Below are positions 44,388 through 54,100 of a stretch of 64,000 nt of DNA, piece after piece. Numbering within the stretch: position 1 is the first letter of the stretch; every line of letters starts with the position of its first letter. The stretch lies in contig OX328130.1 of assembly GCA_946811695.1 (NCBI GenBank), forward strand, positions 71,953,232-72,017,231. The letters run 5' to 3'. A program made the position numbers and the translations under genes. The DNA is from Gonocerus acuteangulatus (Eukaryota > Arthropoda > Insecta > Hemiptera > Coreidae). Under the pieces are notes generated by a model. The model was given only the letters and a program-made list of their open reading frames with translations. It made no database searches and was not told where the DNA came from.

Positions 44388-44866
44388 GTCAAATGATTAC
44401 ACTGGAATGTTGATTGGTTTATTTTATAGATATTTACATGAATATATGTACATTATCAGCTATTTACAGAGATTAACAGCTGCATTTGACGTACAACTTA
44501 TAAATTGAAGGGGTCGGGGCAAAATAGTGCCAAGCAACATTTTTAACAAAACATAACTGTTTCTGCTATATGTTGGATATTATGTATGACTATCAGTCTA
44601 TGATGCAAATGCTACTAAAATATGACTACCATATCTTGTTGCCCCTAACCATTTCATCTGATAGTCCCATAAAATATCCAACATATATGAGCTACAGTTA
44701 AGTTTTGTTAAAAATGTTGCTTGGCACTATTTTGCCCCGAACCCTTCAATTTATAAGTTGTACGTCAAATGCAGCTGTTAACCTCTGTAAATAGCTGATA
44801 ATGTACATATATTCATGTAAATATCTATAAAATAAACCAATCAACATTCCAGTGTAATCATTTGAC
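44388..44866. mobile_element. MITE with about 190-bp terminal inverted repeats
   Basis: Left arm starts AGGTCAAATGATTACACTGG and the right arm ends with its exact complement. Arms run about 44388-44580 and 44675-44866 with few mismatches and a short unique centre. No coding sequence. A short direct repeat was not resolved at the edges. Confidence 0.8.
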
Positions 44867-44929
44867 CTGACCTGCTGACTGCTGCATCAGCAACCGATAA
44901 GGGCAATATATATACGCTCCTAAGGAAAC

Positions 44930-45019
44930 CCCTCCTCACAGTTCTCTTATCGTGTCGTTGTCGGTGTCGTAGGTGAAAAACACGAAGTGTTTTTAGACAA
45001 GCTTCCAGTCTTTTAAATC
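44930..45019 (+). promoter_or_regulatory. Possible promoter and leader of a small ORF
   Basis: A TATATATA word at about 44909-44916 lies roughly 110 bases upstream of the ATG at 45020. The leader contains the hairpin AAAAACAC-GAA-GTGTTTTT (44976-44994). This is a weak call: TATA words are very common in this window. Confidence 0.2.
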
Positions 45020-45115
45020 ATGTCGAGCAGTGAACAGGTTCTACTTGACGTCGCTGAGGAAGTAGAAATCAGTCAGGCTGATCAACAGAAGACCAAGAAG
45101 AGGCAGAAGATTTAG
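45020..45115 (+). CDS. Small ORF of 31 codons, possible first exon
   Basis: ATG to TAG with an unusual composition for this AT-rich window: acidic and serine-rich first half (MSSSEQVLLDVAEEVEISQA) and a basic end (KTKKRQK), like a nuclear-localisation patch. The preceding leader is less AT-rich. It could be the first exon of a host or transposon gene whose remaining exons are missing, or chance. I do not recognise it. Confidence 0.25.
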   Translation: MSSSEQVLLDVAEEVEISQADQQKTKKRQKI

Positions 45116-45340
45116 AGGCACTTTGTCCTCTCCTTCACTTAAAATATATTCTGAAATATTGCAGAATTATTGAAGAAAAAGAAAATATGGGATGCATCTG
45201 AAAACTATGCTCAATAAAAAGAGAACTCAGACCCACATGAGCTGCGTCATTAGCGTATTTCCACGAACCCTTAATGTTTACCAAACGTCTTGGTGAATAT
45301 TTCATTTTTCAAAAGTCACGATTTCTGACAATCTACTCTT

Positions 45341-45521
45341 CTGTAACTGTTCGGGTTCACAGTTTCGAACCCGTGACCTGCGAACTGTGAGTCATAGACG
45401 AATTTGACCTAGCCTATAACACTCCCCGGATCAAGACCTAACTGTGTGCCAAGTTTGGTCAAAAAACGTCAAATGGTGTGGATTAGTAAAAGGAACCAAC
45501 AGACAGACAGACCAACAGCTG
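45341..45521 (-). mobile_element. Fragment of the Helitron-like family
   Basis: Contains TTTCGAACCCGTGACCTG, GAGTCATAGACGA, the TGTGTGCCAAGTTTGGTCAA unit and the ACAGACAGACAG border, in the same orientation as 31528-32340. Neither terminus is present; a (TA)n tract follows at once. Confidence 0.6.
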
Positions 45522-45522
45522 A

Positions 45523-45580
<58 letters not shown>
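45522..45580. repeat. (TA)n microsatellite
   Basis: TA tract directly 5' of a family S SINE. Confidence 0.9.
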
Positions 45581-45583
<3 letters not shown>

Positions 45584-45790
45584 CTTAGTGGTAGAGCACC
45601 CGAGTGTTCTGGAGGACCAATGTTGGAAACGAACGCGCTCTAAGGCTTTTACTACATCTTGTGTTGTCGGAGATTGGGTCCCAGACCGTCCTTCGACTCA
45701 CTCACCTAGCCCTTAATGGGTAAGTGCAAAATCAGGCGGCCTGAGCGTAGCACCACACTACATACCTAGTGTATGACTATGTATCTAGAA
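45581..45790 (+). mobile_element. tRNA-derived SINE, family S, diverged
   Basis: Head GCTTAGTGGTAGAGCACCCG, body AATGGGTAAGTGCAAAATC, AGGCGGCCTGAGCG. The tail is shortened. Confidence 0.55.
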
Positions 45791-46010
45791 AATAATGAGT
45801 TCATACTTGTTCATATATATTACTGTTGCTAAAAATAGCAAAATGAAGTTGGCTTCTAACGGTACTATCAAGAGGGAGTCCCGCATTCCAGCAAAGCAGC
45901 GAGCCGTCTTCCTCTTTATCTTCTGCTCTTATCTCTGTTTATTAATATCATCCGGGCTCTAAGATTATATTAGGCCATTGTTTAATACACAGAATGCTAT
46001 GTATTAAGAG

Positions 46011-46011
<1 letters not shown>

Positions 46012-46050
<39 letters not shown>

Positions 46051-46125
46051 ACAAGGTTTGGATTTGAACCCATAATCCCCTGTTTCATACACGAGAGCGT
46101 TGCCAAATGCTTCAACGCTGATTTT
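46012..46125 (-). mobile_element. tRNA-derived SINE with poly-A tail
   Basis: On the minus strand GGGTTCAAATCCAAACCTTG is a B box region, preceded by a tRNA-like head (GCAACGCTCTCGTGTATG) and followed by AGTAAA and a pure A run (T run 46014-46046). Short total length suggests a recent minimal SINE or a retro-tRNA. Confidence 0.5.
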
Positions 46126-46429
46126 TCAAGATGTTGTTCGGGGCCATACCAGTAGTGTTTACTCAATTTGCCAGCATCGAAAGACCTGTGCTAACTGCGC
46201 AACAGTCGAATGATCTTGAAATTTTCGGAAGTTTCTTTGTTTTTTGCTTATAACTCCTAAACCGCAAATCTTCGAACAATTTGTATTCTCAGCTTTTTAA
46301 ATGTAGATCAAATTTAAGAACTTTTTGCGCTAAAACAAATTCTTTAGGTATAGTGACATCCGAGATAACAGCTCTTCATATTATGGCTATTTTTCCTAAA
46401 AATTGAGAAATTTAATATCTTCGTGGTAG
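46126..46429. other. Intergenic segment, no gene seen
   Basis: Unique sequence. Confidence 0.4.
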
Positions 46430-46487
46430 GCGGAAGGTCAAAAAATAATAAAATCTTCAGCACTCAGTCTGACCAACTTTATTTCGT

Positions 46488-46529
46488 CCCTACATGTTTC
46501 ACACCTTTATTGGTGCCTCTTCAGGGGAA
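46488..46529 (-). ncRNA. Hammerhead-ribozyme-like motif, second PLE family
   Basis: Minus strand: stem I TCCC (46526-46529) with GGGA (46488-46491), core CTGAAGA (46519-46525), one extra G, stem II GCACC (46513-46517) with GGTGT (46502-46506), loop of six, GAAA (46498-46501). Self-complementary ACATGT (46493-46498) is followed by A. Compared with 24061-24102 both strands of stems I and II have changed together, keeping pairing. Confidence 0.6.
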
Positions 46530-46907
46530 AAATTACAAAAGTAAAACTTACAGCCTCAACCTGAGGAGGATAACCTTCCACCAGTCCGGCCACGTCTAGA
46601 ATGATCATGGTCTGAAAGAATTCATTATAGCGAAAAATAATCAGCTGATCGATAATCGATATGTCATACTTTTAAAAATTAATTTCCAGAAGAAATATAG
46701 TCCTAACAATTAAAACCATCTTCCCACCTTCCAATTAAAACATAATTTTACTTTTTGTCAAAAAAGTTAATAAAAATAGTATTTAAATGTAGTATTTCCG
46801 TTTTTTTATTTACCACTTTCTTTCTATTTTTTATGATATGGATATTTTTCTTTATTCTTCTTTTCAATCTATTTCTTTCTTTACCTAATGTGCTAATATT
46901 TTCAAAA

Positions 46908-47105
46908 TCAAAACTCTTTATATTTTATAGCATGATAAGCCAACGCTGTTTTATTCTCTCCTTTATCAATACTTTGCGCATGCTGTTTAATTAGTTTTCC
47001 AAGTAACTGTTCCGATTCCTCTATATATGATTTATCACAGTTATTGCAGTTAATTTTGTAGATATTGTATTTAGTTTCTTTTAATTTTAATTTATCTTTA
47101 TGCAA
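46908..47105 (-). pseudogene. PLE GIY-YIG endonuclease fragment
   Basis: 65 codons: KYNIYKINCNNCDKSYIEES resembles the GIY and YIG strands (IYKI, then YIEE where YIGE is expected), followed by KLIKQHAQ and a TALAYHAIK block matching the end of PLE nucleases. The glycine of YIG is replaced by E, so the domain is probably inactive. Short and truncated on both sides. Confidence 0.6.
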
Positions 47106-47110
47106 AATTT

Positions 47111-47345
47111 AAGATAAATTGGGTAAACACTGCCGAATAACACCCCGAAAAATCAGCGTTGCGCGTTTTTTTGCGAACTAGATATTTTATGTGACTGGAC
47201 TAATAATTTAAGCTCTAGCTATAATACAAACTCACCAAAAGTTTCATTTGTCCTCTTCCATGTATAATGTTTATAATCTTTTTTTTTTTTTTTTTGTCAT
47301 TTCTTCTGTTTATGAATTAGTATTAACTTTGTCCTCGTTATTTTA
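47111..47345. other. Intergenic segment, no gene seen
   Basis: Contains a T run at 47279-47296. Possibly the remains of the element whose 3' motif follows. Confidence 0.4.
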
Positions 47346-47386
47346 CAACCCCGATGTAGGCTTGAATTTCAGGCCGAAACGTCGGC
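47346..47386 (+). ncRNA. Degenerate hammerhead-like motif of a PLE terminus
   Basis: Core reads CCGATGT (47351-47357), so two invariant bases of CTGANGA are changed. Stem II is long (GGCTTGA 47359-47365 with TCAGGCC 47369-47375), GAAA follows (47376-47379), then ACGT and C. Stem I keeps only two pairs. Recognisable but almost certainly inactive. Confidence 0.45.
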
Positions 47387-47454
47387 AAAAATAATACATA
47401 TTTTCGTATAAAAAATGCAGTTTTTTTTTTCGTGTTTTATTAATAATATCCACC

Positions 47455-47530
47455 AACCGTAGTGAGAATCGAATCCACAATTTTAGTACTCACGTCTTAA
47501 CCCTCTCATCCATCGAAATTCCCAAAAAGC
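47455..47530 (-). mobile_element. tRNA-like SINE scrap
   Basis: Minus strand GTGGATTCGATTCTCAC is a T arm/B box. Upstream GATGAGAGGGTTAAGACGTG could be the anticodon half. No poly-A or TSD resolved. Confidence 0.35.
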
Positions 47531-47858
47531 TGTCTACGTTTTTTTTTTTTTTATGTGCATTTTGTTATCCACTTTTGATCCTATATTTCAAGAAAATTAC
47601 TAGAAAAAGAATGAAAAATAAACCCTTTTGAGTGTTGTATTCTATGAACGAACGATAATGCAGGATGATGTTACAAAGAAAGGAGATCTCATTGACAATA
47701 GACCTGAAGTATCATGAAGGGCTGATAAAGACTTCCCAGAAGCCAGAACGACAAGGTACAATCTTCATAGAATCATGATACCTCAAACCGTATGCACTAT
47801 ATCATCATCGCACGCATAAATATACAAATAAAAAAACACTAATTAATAAATATAAACT
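47531..47858. other. Intergenic segment, no gene seen
   Basis: Unique sequence. Confidence 0.4.
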
Positions 47859-48238
47859 ACTAGCTGTTACCCAGTGTGCCATGCTACACCTACTTTCTGC
47901 CTATGACTCTCCCCGGATCACGATCTACCTGTATACTAGCTGCTACCCAGTGTGCCATGCTACACCTACTTTCTGCCTATGACTCTCCCCGGATCACGAT
48001 CTACCTGTATACTTGCTGCTACCCAGTGTGCCATGCTACACCTACTTTCTGCCTATGACTCTCCCCGGATCACGATCTACCTGTATACTAGCTGTTACCC
48101 AGTGTGCCATGCTACACCTACTTTCTGCCTATGACTCTCCCCGGATCACGATCTACCTGTATACTTGCTGCTACCCAGTGTGCCATGCTACACCTACTTT
48201 CTGCCTATGACTCTCCCCGGATCACGATCTACCTGTAT
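47859..48238 (-). repeat. 76-bp array (5 copies) made of Helitron-like 3' ends
   Basis: Each unit begins ACTAGCTGTTACCCAGTG (or ACTTGCTGCTACCCAGTG), the minus-strand 3' terminus of the Helitron-like family, and ends GATCACGATCTACCTGTAT. Spacing is exactly 76 bp. Most units still carry the CTAG terminus. The array ends where a family B fragment starts (48243). Confidence 0.9.
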
Positions 48239-48242
48239 ACTA

Positions 48243-48548
48243 GCCGTCATGCAGGAACTGCATAACTAAGCACACTCCTCAGAAGGTGGGTAGGTTACGC
48301 TGAATTCCTGAAGTATTTGTTAAAAATAACTTACATAAATACAAAAAACAAAATGAATAGTTTTGACCCAATAACGTTTGTAATGATAAGCTGACTCAAG
48401 TATTACTTTTTTATCAGAGTGTTGTTTATGAAACTACTCATGAAAAAAAGCTTTACATTTTTGTTTGTTGATCCCGACAAAAATAAAAGCGTCCACATCC
48501 AAAAAGAAAATATCCCAAAATGTTGAAACCTAATACAGCGCCCCTAGT

Positions 48549-48588
<40 letters not shown>

Positions 48589-48690
48589 TAAATTTTCGGT
48601 ATCTAGTAGGTAGGATCGATGAAGATTTGGAGAATTTGTCAAAAATGTATTTATCAGTGCAACCTCAATAACTCAACCTCAAATTCCTTC
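48243..48690 (+). mobile_element. Family B repeat, shortened copy
   Basis: Begins GTCATGCAGGAACTGCATAA, with AGCACACTCCTCAGAAGG. Has a (TA)n tract (48551-48583) then TTTTCGGTATCTAGTAGG and a terminal CAACCTCAATAACTCAACC. The internal 140-bp units are missing. Confidence 0.6.
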
Positions 48691-48859
48691 GAAACGTGCA
48701 AACACTTGATTGTAAAGTTACTAGACATACATTTTCAAAAGTGTCATGAATTCTTATTTTGGTTGCATTTTGTCTCGTGTCGTACTCAAAGCACATTTTG
48801 CCCGACAGAAGGATACGACCAGCTATGATAGTCGTTTTGGTTTCATGACCGTGTGTGCT

Positions 48860-49480
48860 CATGACCTATGACCTTTAGGTCTCCATGCCTAAGGCATTGT
48901 GGATATTTTGACCAAATGATTCTTCATACTTGGTCAACAACTGTTATTAGCAGATTGTCAGGAACAAGCCGTTCTGCTAGCTACTTCTCAATGCGAATGT
49001 TCTGATCCATCCATTATGCTGATCCGGTCCGTGCAAGGTGTAATTTCGCCGAACAGTTGTTGCTCCGCCACCCACACGCCTAATGTTTACGAAGGCAGAG
49101 CTATAAGACGCCGAACAGGAGATTGGTCCCAAGGACGAGGAGCAGCTGTGCCGGCAGGTGGTACGGCATCTGCCGACTTGCACCTGGCCAGCCCGTGCCC
49201 TCGGCTTTTGGGCTTCCCGATCAAATCTCAACAGCACTCCTGGGACATCAGCTCCGTCGTAATGCTCGTATTAGGGAAATTCGGGCGATGAAGAGTCGCA
49301 CACGATGGCCATTTCCATGCAGAGTATCGCTGTTTCGTACTATCGCGCCGTATCGGCACTTCCTTACGAAACCGAAAGCATTGTATGGAGTCTCAAGGAC
49401 GCACTGACTCGTTCCCTTAGCACGCGTCAATTGTGGGTCAGAAGGCCTTTATGTGACCAAGGACTCACGTTCAATTTTAT
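48860..49480. other. GC-richer segment of unknown nature
   Basis: Clearly richer in G and C than its surroundings, with overlapping open frames on both strands (60-94 codons) but no domain that I recognise. Could be a decayed transposon or viral insertion, or an exon. Confidence 0.35.
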
Positions 49481-49674
49481 ATTTGCTGGATGAAAAATCA
49501 AATATTGAAAACATGAGTCCTCGAATAGAATGTTCCCATTCCCTCGACTTGGGTTGATGCCCAAATCTACAATTTTGACACATTGAAAGATGAATGAAAT
49601 CACAATATATTTTTCTGGCGGAAAACAACTTTAGCATAATTTATGCGAATCCTATGTGTAATCTTGTACAATAG

Positions 49675-49934
49675 TCCGAGAGCCAGCAACGCACTTTTCA
49701 TGAAGTATTTTATGCATCCTGAAATTTTGCTGTAATATACCTCTTAGGTAGATAAGAAGGTATATATGTGTTTCCTGGACATACCTTGGAACACCAGGTA
49801 CTGCGCATAGGGGAAAGGTGCAAAAAATATTGCCCGAAAATAGAGTTTTATTTAGAAGGCAACTATCTTTAAAGTAAAATTAAGACAATTTTACAATGAA
49901 TAATAAATAAGAGACACTTTTAAGGGGGATAACA

Positions 49935-49969
<35 letters not shown>

Positions 49970-50567
49970 GTATTAAATGAGTGTTTTATTCACGCTGCCA
50001 TTTAAACCGACACAGCTGTGCAAGATCGTATGAGCAAGAACCAATGAGAGCACAGAAAACAACCAACACTGTGCGGTCTATTACGGTTACGCGCAGTGTA
50101 TTGCAGTCTATCATAAGCAACATTTATTTTCATGTTTCGTGATAATTAAACCCCACAATAGTGTCTGCCCTTTTGCAATTATTTTCAAATATGTTTATTG
50201 AAGACGCTGTTTAAAAAGCGTTTAGCGTGTATAAAGCACTTAATTTAATATTAAAAATAAAAATTAGGAACATAGTTTTTGTTTTATTATTTACATTTTA
50301 ACCCCCTTAAAAGTGCCTGCCTTATTTATTATTAATTTGAAAATTGCCTTAATTTGCCATTTATTTCATTAATAATAGTTGGCTTCTGAATAAAACTCTA
50401 CTTTTAGGCAATATTGTTTTGCACCTTTCCCCTATGCTCAGTACCTGGTGTTCCAAGGTATGTCCAGGAAACATATATATACCTTCTTGTCTACCCAAGA
50501 GGTAGATTATAGCAAAATTTAAGGGCGCATAAAACATTTCATGAAAAGTGCGTTGCTGGCTCTCGGT
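49675..50567. mobile_element. Foldback element E with about 300-bp inverted arms
   Basis: Left arm starts TCCGAGAGCCAGCAACGCAC and the right arm ends with the complement (GTGCGTTGCTGGCTCTCGG). The arms extend to about 49985 and from about 50262, sharing GTACCTGGTGTTCCAAGG-type words. The left arm has picked up an A run (49938-49965). The centre (about 280 bp) has no coding sequence. A solo arm lies at 38127-38345. Confidence 0.85.
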
Positions 50568-50627
50568 CTAAAATTTTGTACACCAATAGTGGCATTGCGA
50601 ACTTAAATCCGAGTATATTACTCTCGG

Positions 50628-50888
50628 AGGAGGCGAAATTGGCTCAGTGGTTGTGCAATTGACACATAAACTGGAGGACCCAAGTTCGAAACCCGCACGC
50701 TCACTAAAGATTTTATCTTCTATTGCCGTAATTTGAGAGACAGGGTCCCAGACAGTTCCGAGGCTGATCGATCTTTTCATGGGACCTGCAAAGTGGATTA
50801 ATCAGACAATTGGAGTATGGTAAAGAAACAGACACCTCTACAGTATCAGCCCTTCTTGCTCCTCGTGGCCTGAAACGGGACTTATAAA
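50628..50888 (+). mobile_element. tRNA-derived SINE, family S
   Basis: A-box-like TTGGCTCAGTGGTTGTGC and B-box-like AAGTTCGAAACCCGC, then TTTTCATGGGACCTGC, ACCTCTACAGTATCAGCCC and GTGGCCTGAAACGGGACT. This copy is not next to a long (TA)n tract. Confidence 0.65.
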
Positions 50889-51166
50889 TACATTTGCTTG
50901 CACACATTATTTTTCAAAGTTATATTACTTTTTTGAAATTATTTTTTTTATTTATTTATTGAGAGTACACAACAAAGGCTATTTACTCTTAAATTCAATG
51001 TGCGAACAAAGCTAAATGTTGAAATACAAAGCTAAATGAAAAAGACAATACAAAAAGATACCTAGTAGCTGAAAAGATTTATCATTGTTTAAGAAAACAA
51101 AATAAAATAATAATTATAAAAAAATATATAAATAAATACAAAATAAATAATTTATAGGGATGATTT

Positions 51167-54100
51167 CTAAAAACGTTGGAACTTATTTGTATTTTTTAAA
51201 TATTTTAGAATATCATCAATGTGTGTACTGTCCTGTTTAAGCAATTCGTGTAAGTCTGTAGGTAAGTGAATGTCTTGTCTTTCCCTGGAGTCTGTAAGTA
51301 TGTGTTTGATTGTTAAAGGAACGTTGCAAAGTGTACAAATCGGTTTGTCCTGTTTAAGCAATTCGTGTAAGTCTGTAGGTAAGTGAATGTCTTGTCTTTC
51401 CCTGCAGTCTGTAAGTATGTGTTTGATTGTTAAAGGAACGTTGCAAAGTGTACAAATCGGTTTGTCCTGTTTAAGCAATTCGTGTAAGTCTGTAGGTAAG
51501 TGAATGTCTTGTCTTTCCCTGCAGTCTGTAAGTATGTGTTTGATTGTTAAAGGAACGTTGCAAAGTGTACAAATCGGTTTGTCCTGTTTAAGCAATTCGT
51601 GTAAGTCTGTAGGTAAGTGAATGTCTTGTCTTTCCCTGGAGTCTGTAAGTATGTGTTTGATTGTTAAAGGAACGTTGCAAAGTGTACAAATCGGTTTGTC
51701 CTGTTTAAGCAATTCGTGTAAGTCTGTAGGTAAGTGAATGTCTTCCCTTTCCCTGCAGTCTGTAAGTATGTGTTTGATTGTTAAAGGAACGTTGCAAAGT
51801 GTACAAATCGGTTTGTCCTGTTTAAGCAATTCTCGTAAGTCTATAGGTAAGTGAACGTCTTGTCTTTCCCTGGAGTCTGTAAGTATGTGTTTGATTGTTA
51901 AAGGAACGTTGCAAAGTGTACAAATCGGTTTGTCCTGTTTAAGCAATTCGTGTAAGTCTATAGGTAAGTGAATGTCTTGTCTTTCCCTGGAGTCTGTAAG
52001 TATGTGTTTGATTGTTAAAGGAACGTTGCAAAGTGTACAAATCGGTTTGTCCTGTTTAAGCAATTCGTGTAAGTCTATAGGTAAGTGAATGTCTTGTCTT
52101 TCCCTGCAGTCTGTAAGTATGTGTTTGATTGTTAAAGGAACGTTGCAAAGTGTACAAATCGGTTTGTCCTGTTTAAGCAATTCGTGTAAGTCTGTAGGTA
52201 AGTGAATGTCTTCCCTTTCCCTGCAGTCTGTAAGTATGTGTTTGATTGTTAAAGGAACGTTGCAAAGTGTACAAATCGGTTTGTCCTGTTTAAGCAATTC
52301 GTGTAAGTCTATAGGTAAGTGAATGTCTTGTCTTTCCCTGCAGTCTGTAAGTATGTGTTTGATTGTTAAAGGAACGTTGCAAAGTGTACAAATCGGTTTG
52401 TCCTGTTTAAGCAATTCGTGTAAGTCTGTAGGTAAGTGAATGTCTTCCCTTTCCCTGCAGTCTGTAAGTATGTGTTTGATTGTTAAAGGAACGTTGCAAA
52501 GTGTACAAATCGGTTTGTCCTGTTTAAGCAATTCGTGTAAGTCTGTAGGTAAGTCAATGTCTTCCCTTTCCCTGGAGTCTGTAAGTAGGTGTTTGATTGT
52601 TAAAGGAACGTTGCAAAGTGTACAAATCGGTTTGTCCTGTTTAAGCAATTCGTGTAAGTCTGTAGGTAAGTCAATGTCTTCCCTTTCCCTGGAGTCTGTA
52701 AGTAGGTGTTTGATTGTTAAAGGAACGTTGCAAAGTGTACAAATCGGTTTGTCCTGTTTAAGCAATTCGTGTAAGTCTGTAGGTAAGTCAATGTCTTCCC
52801 TTTCCCTGGAGTCTGTAAGTATGTGTTTGATTGTTAAAGGAACGTTGCAAAGTGTACAAATCGGTTTGTCCTGTTTAAGCAATTCGTGTAAGTCTGTAGG
52901 TAAGTCAATGTCTTCCCTTTCCCTGGAGTCTGTAAGTATGTGTTTGATTGTTAAAGGAACGTTGCAAAGTGTACAAATCGGTTTGTCCTGTTTAAGCAAT
53001 TCGTGTAAGTCTGTAGGTAAGTGAATGTCTTCCCTTTCCCTGCAGTCTGTAAGTATGTGTTTGATTGTTAAAGGAACGTTGCAAAGTGTACAAATCGGTT
53101 TGTCCTGTTTAAGCAATTCGTGTAAGTCTGTAGGTAAGTGAATGTCTTCTCTTTCCCTGCAGTCTGTAAGTAGGTGTTTGATTGTTAAAGGAACGTTGCA
53201 AAGTGTACAAATCGGTTTGTCCTGTTTAAGCAATTCGTGTAAGTGTGTAGGTAAGTGAATGTCTTCCCTTTCCCTGGAGTCTGTAAGTATGTGTTTGATT
53301 GTTAAAGGAACGTTGCAAAGTGTACAAATCGGTTTGTCCTGTTTAAGCAATTCGTGTAAGTCTGTAGGTAAGTGAATGTCTTCCCTTTCCCTGCAGTCTG
53401 TAAGTAGGTGTTTGATTGTTAAAGGAACGTTGCAAAGTGTACAAATCGGTTTGTCCTGTTTAAGCAATTCTCGTAAGTCTGTAGGTAAGTCAATGTCTTC
53501 CCTTTCCCTGCAGTCTGTAAGTATGTGTTTGATTGTTAAAGGAACGTTGCAAAGTGTACAAATCGGTTTGTCCTGTTTAAGCAATTCTCGTAAGTCTGTA
53601 GGTAAGTCAATGTCTTCCCTTTCCCTGCAGTCTGTAAGTATGTGTTTGATTGTTAAAGGAACGTTGCAAAGTGTACAAATCGGTTTGTCCTGTTTAAGCA
53701 ATTCGTGTAAGTCTGTAGGTAAGTGAATGTCTTCCCTTTCCCTGCAGTCTGTAAGTAGGTGTTTGATTGTTAAAGGAACGTTGCAAAGTGTACAAATCGG
53801 TTTGTCCTGTTTAAGCAATTCTTGTAAGTCTGTAGGTAAGTTAATGTCTTCCCTTTCCCTGCAGTCTGTAAGTATGTGTTTGATTGTTAAAGGAACGTTG
53901 CAAAGTGTACAAATCGGTTTGTCCTGTTTAAGCAATTCGTGTAAGTCTGTAGGTAAGTCAATGTCTTCCCTTTCCCTGCAGTCTGTAAGTATGTGTTTAA
54001 TTGTTAAAGGAACGTTGCAAAGTGTACAAATCGGTTTGTCCTGTTTAAGCAATTCGTGTAAGTGTGTAGGTAAGTCAATGTCTTCCCTTTCCCTGCAGTC

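Larger units (their letters stand above)
46430..47110 (-). mobile_element. PLE remnant, second PLE family
   Basis: Minus strand: a GIY-YIG coding remnant (46908-47105), then about 350 bp of non-coding sequence, a hammerhead-like motif (46488-46529) and the phrase TGACCTTCCGCCTA, which also follows the motif at 24061. The reverse transcriptase is missing. Confidence 0.65.
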
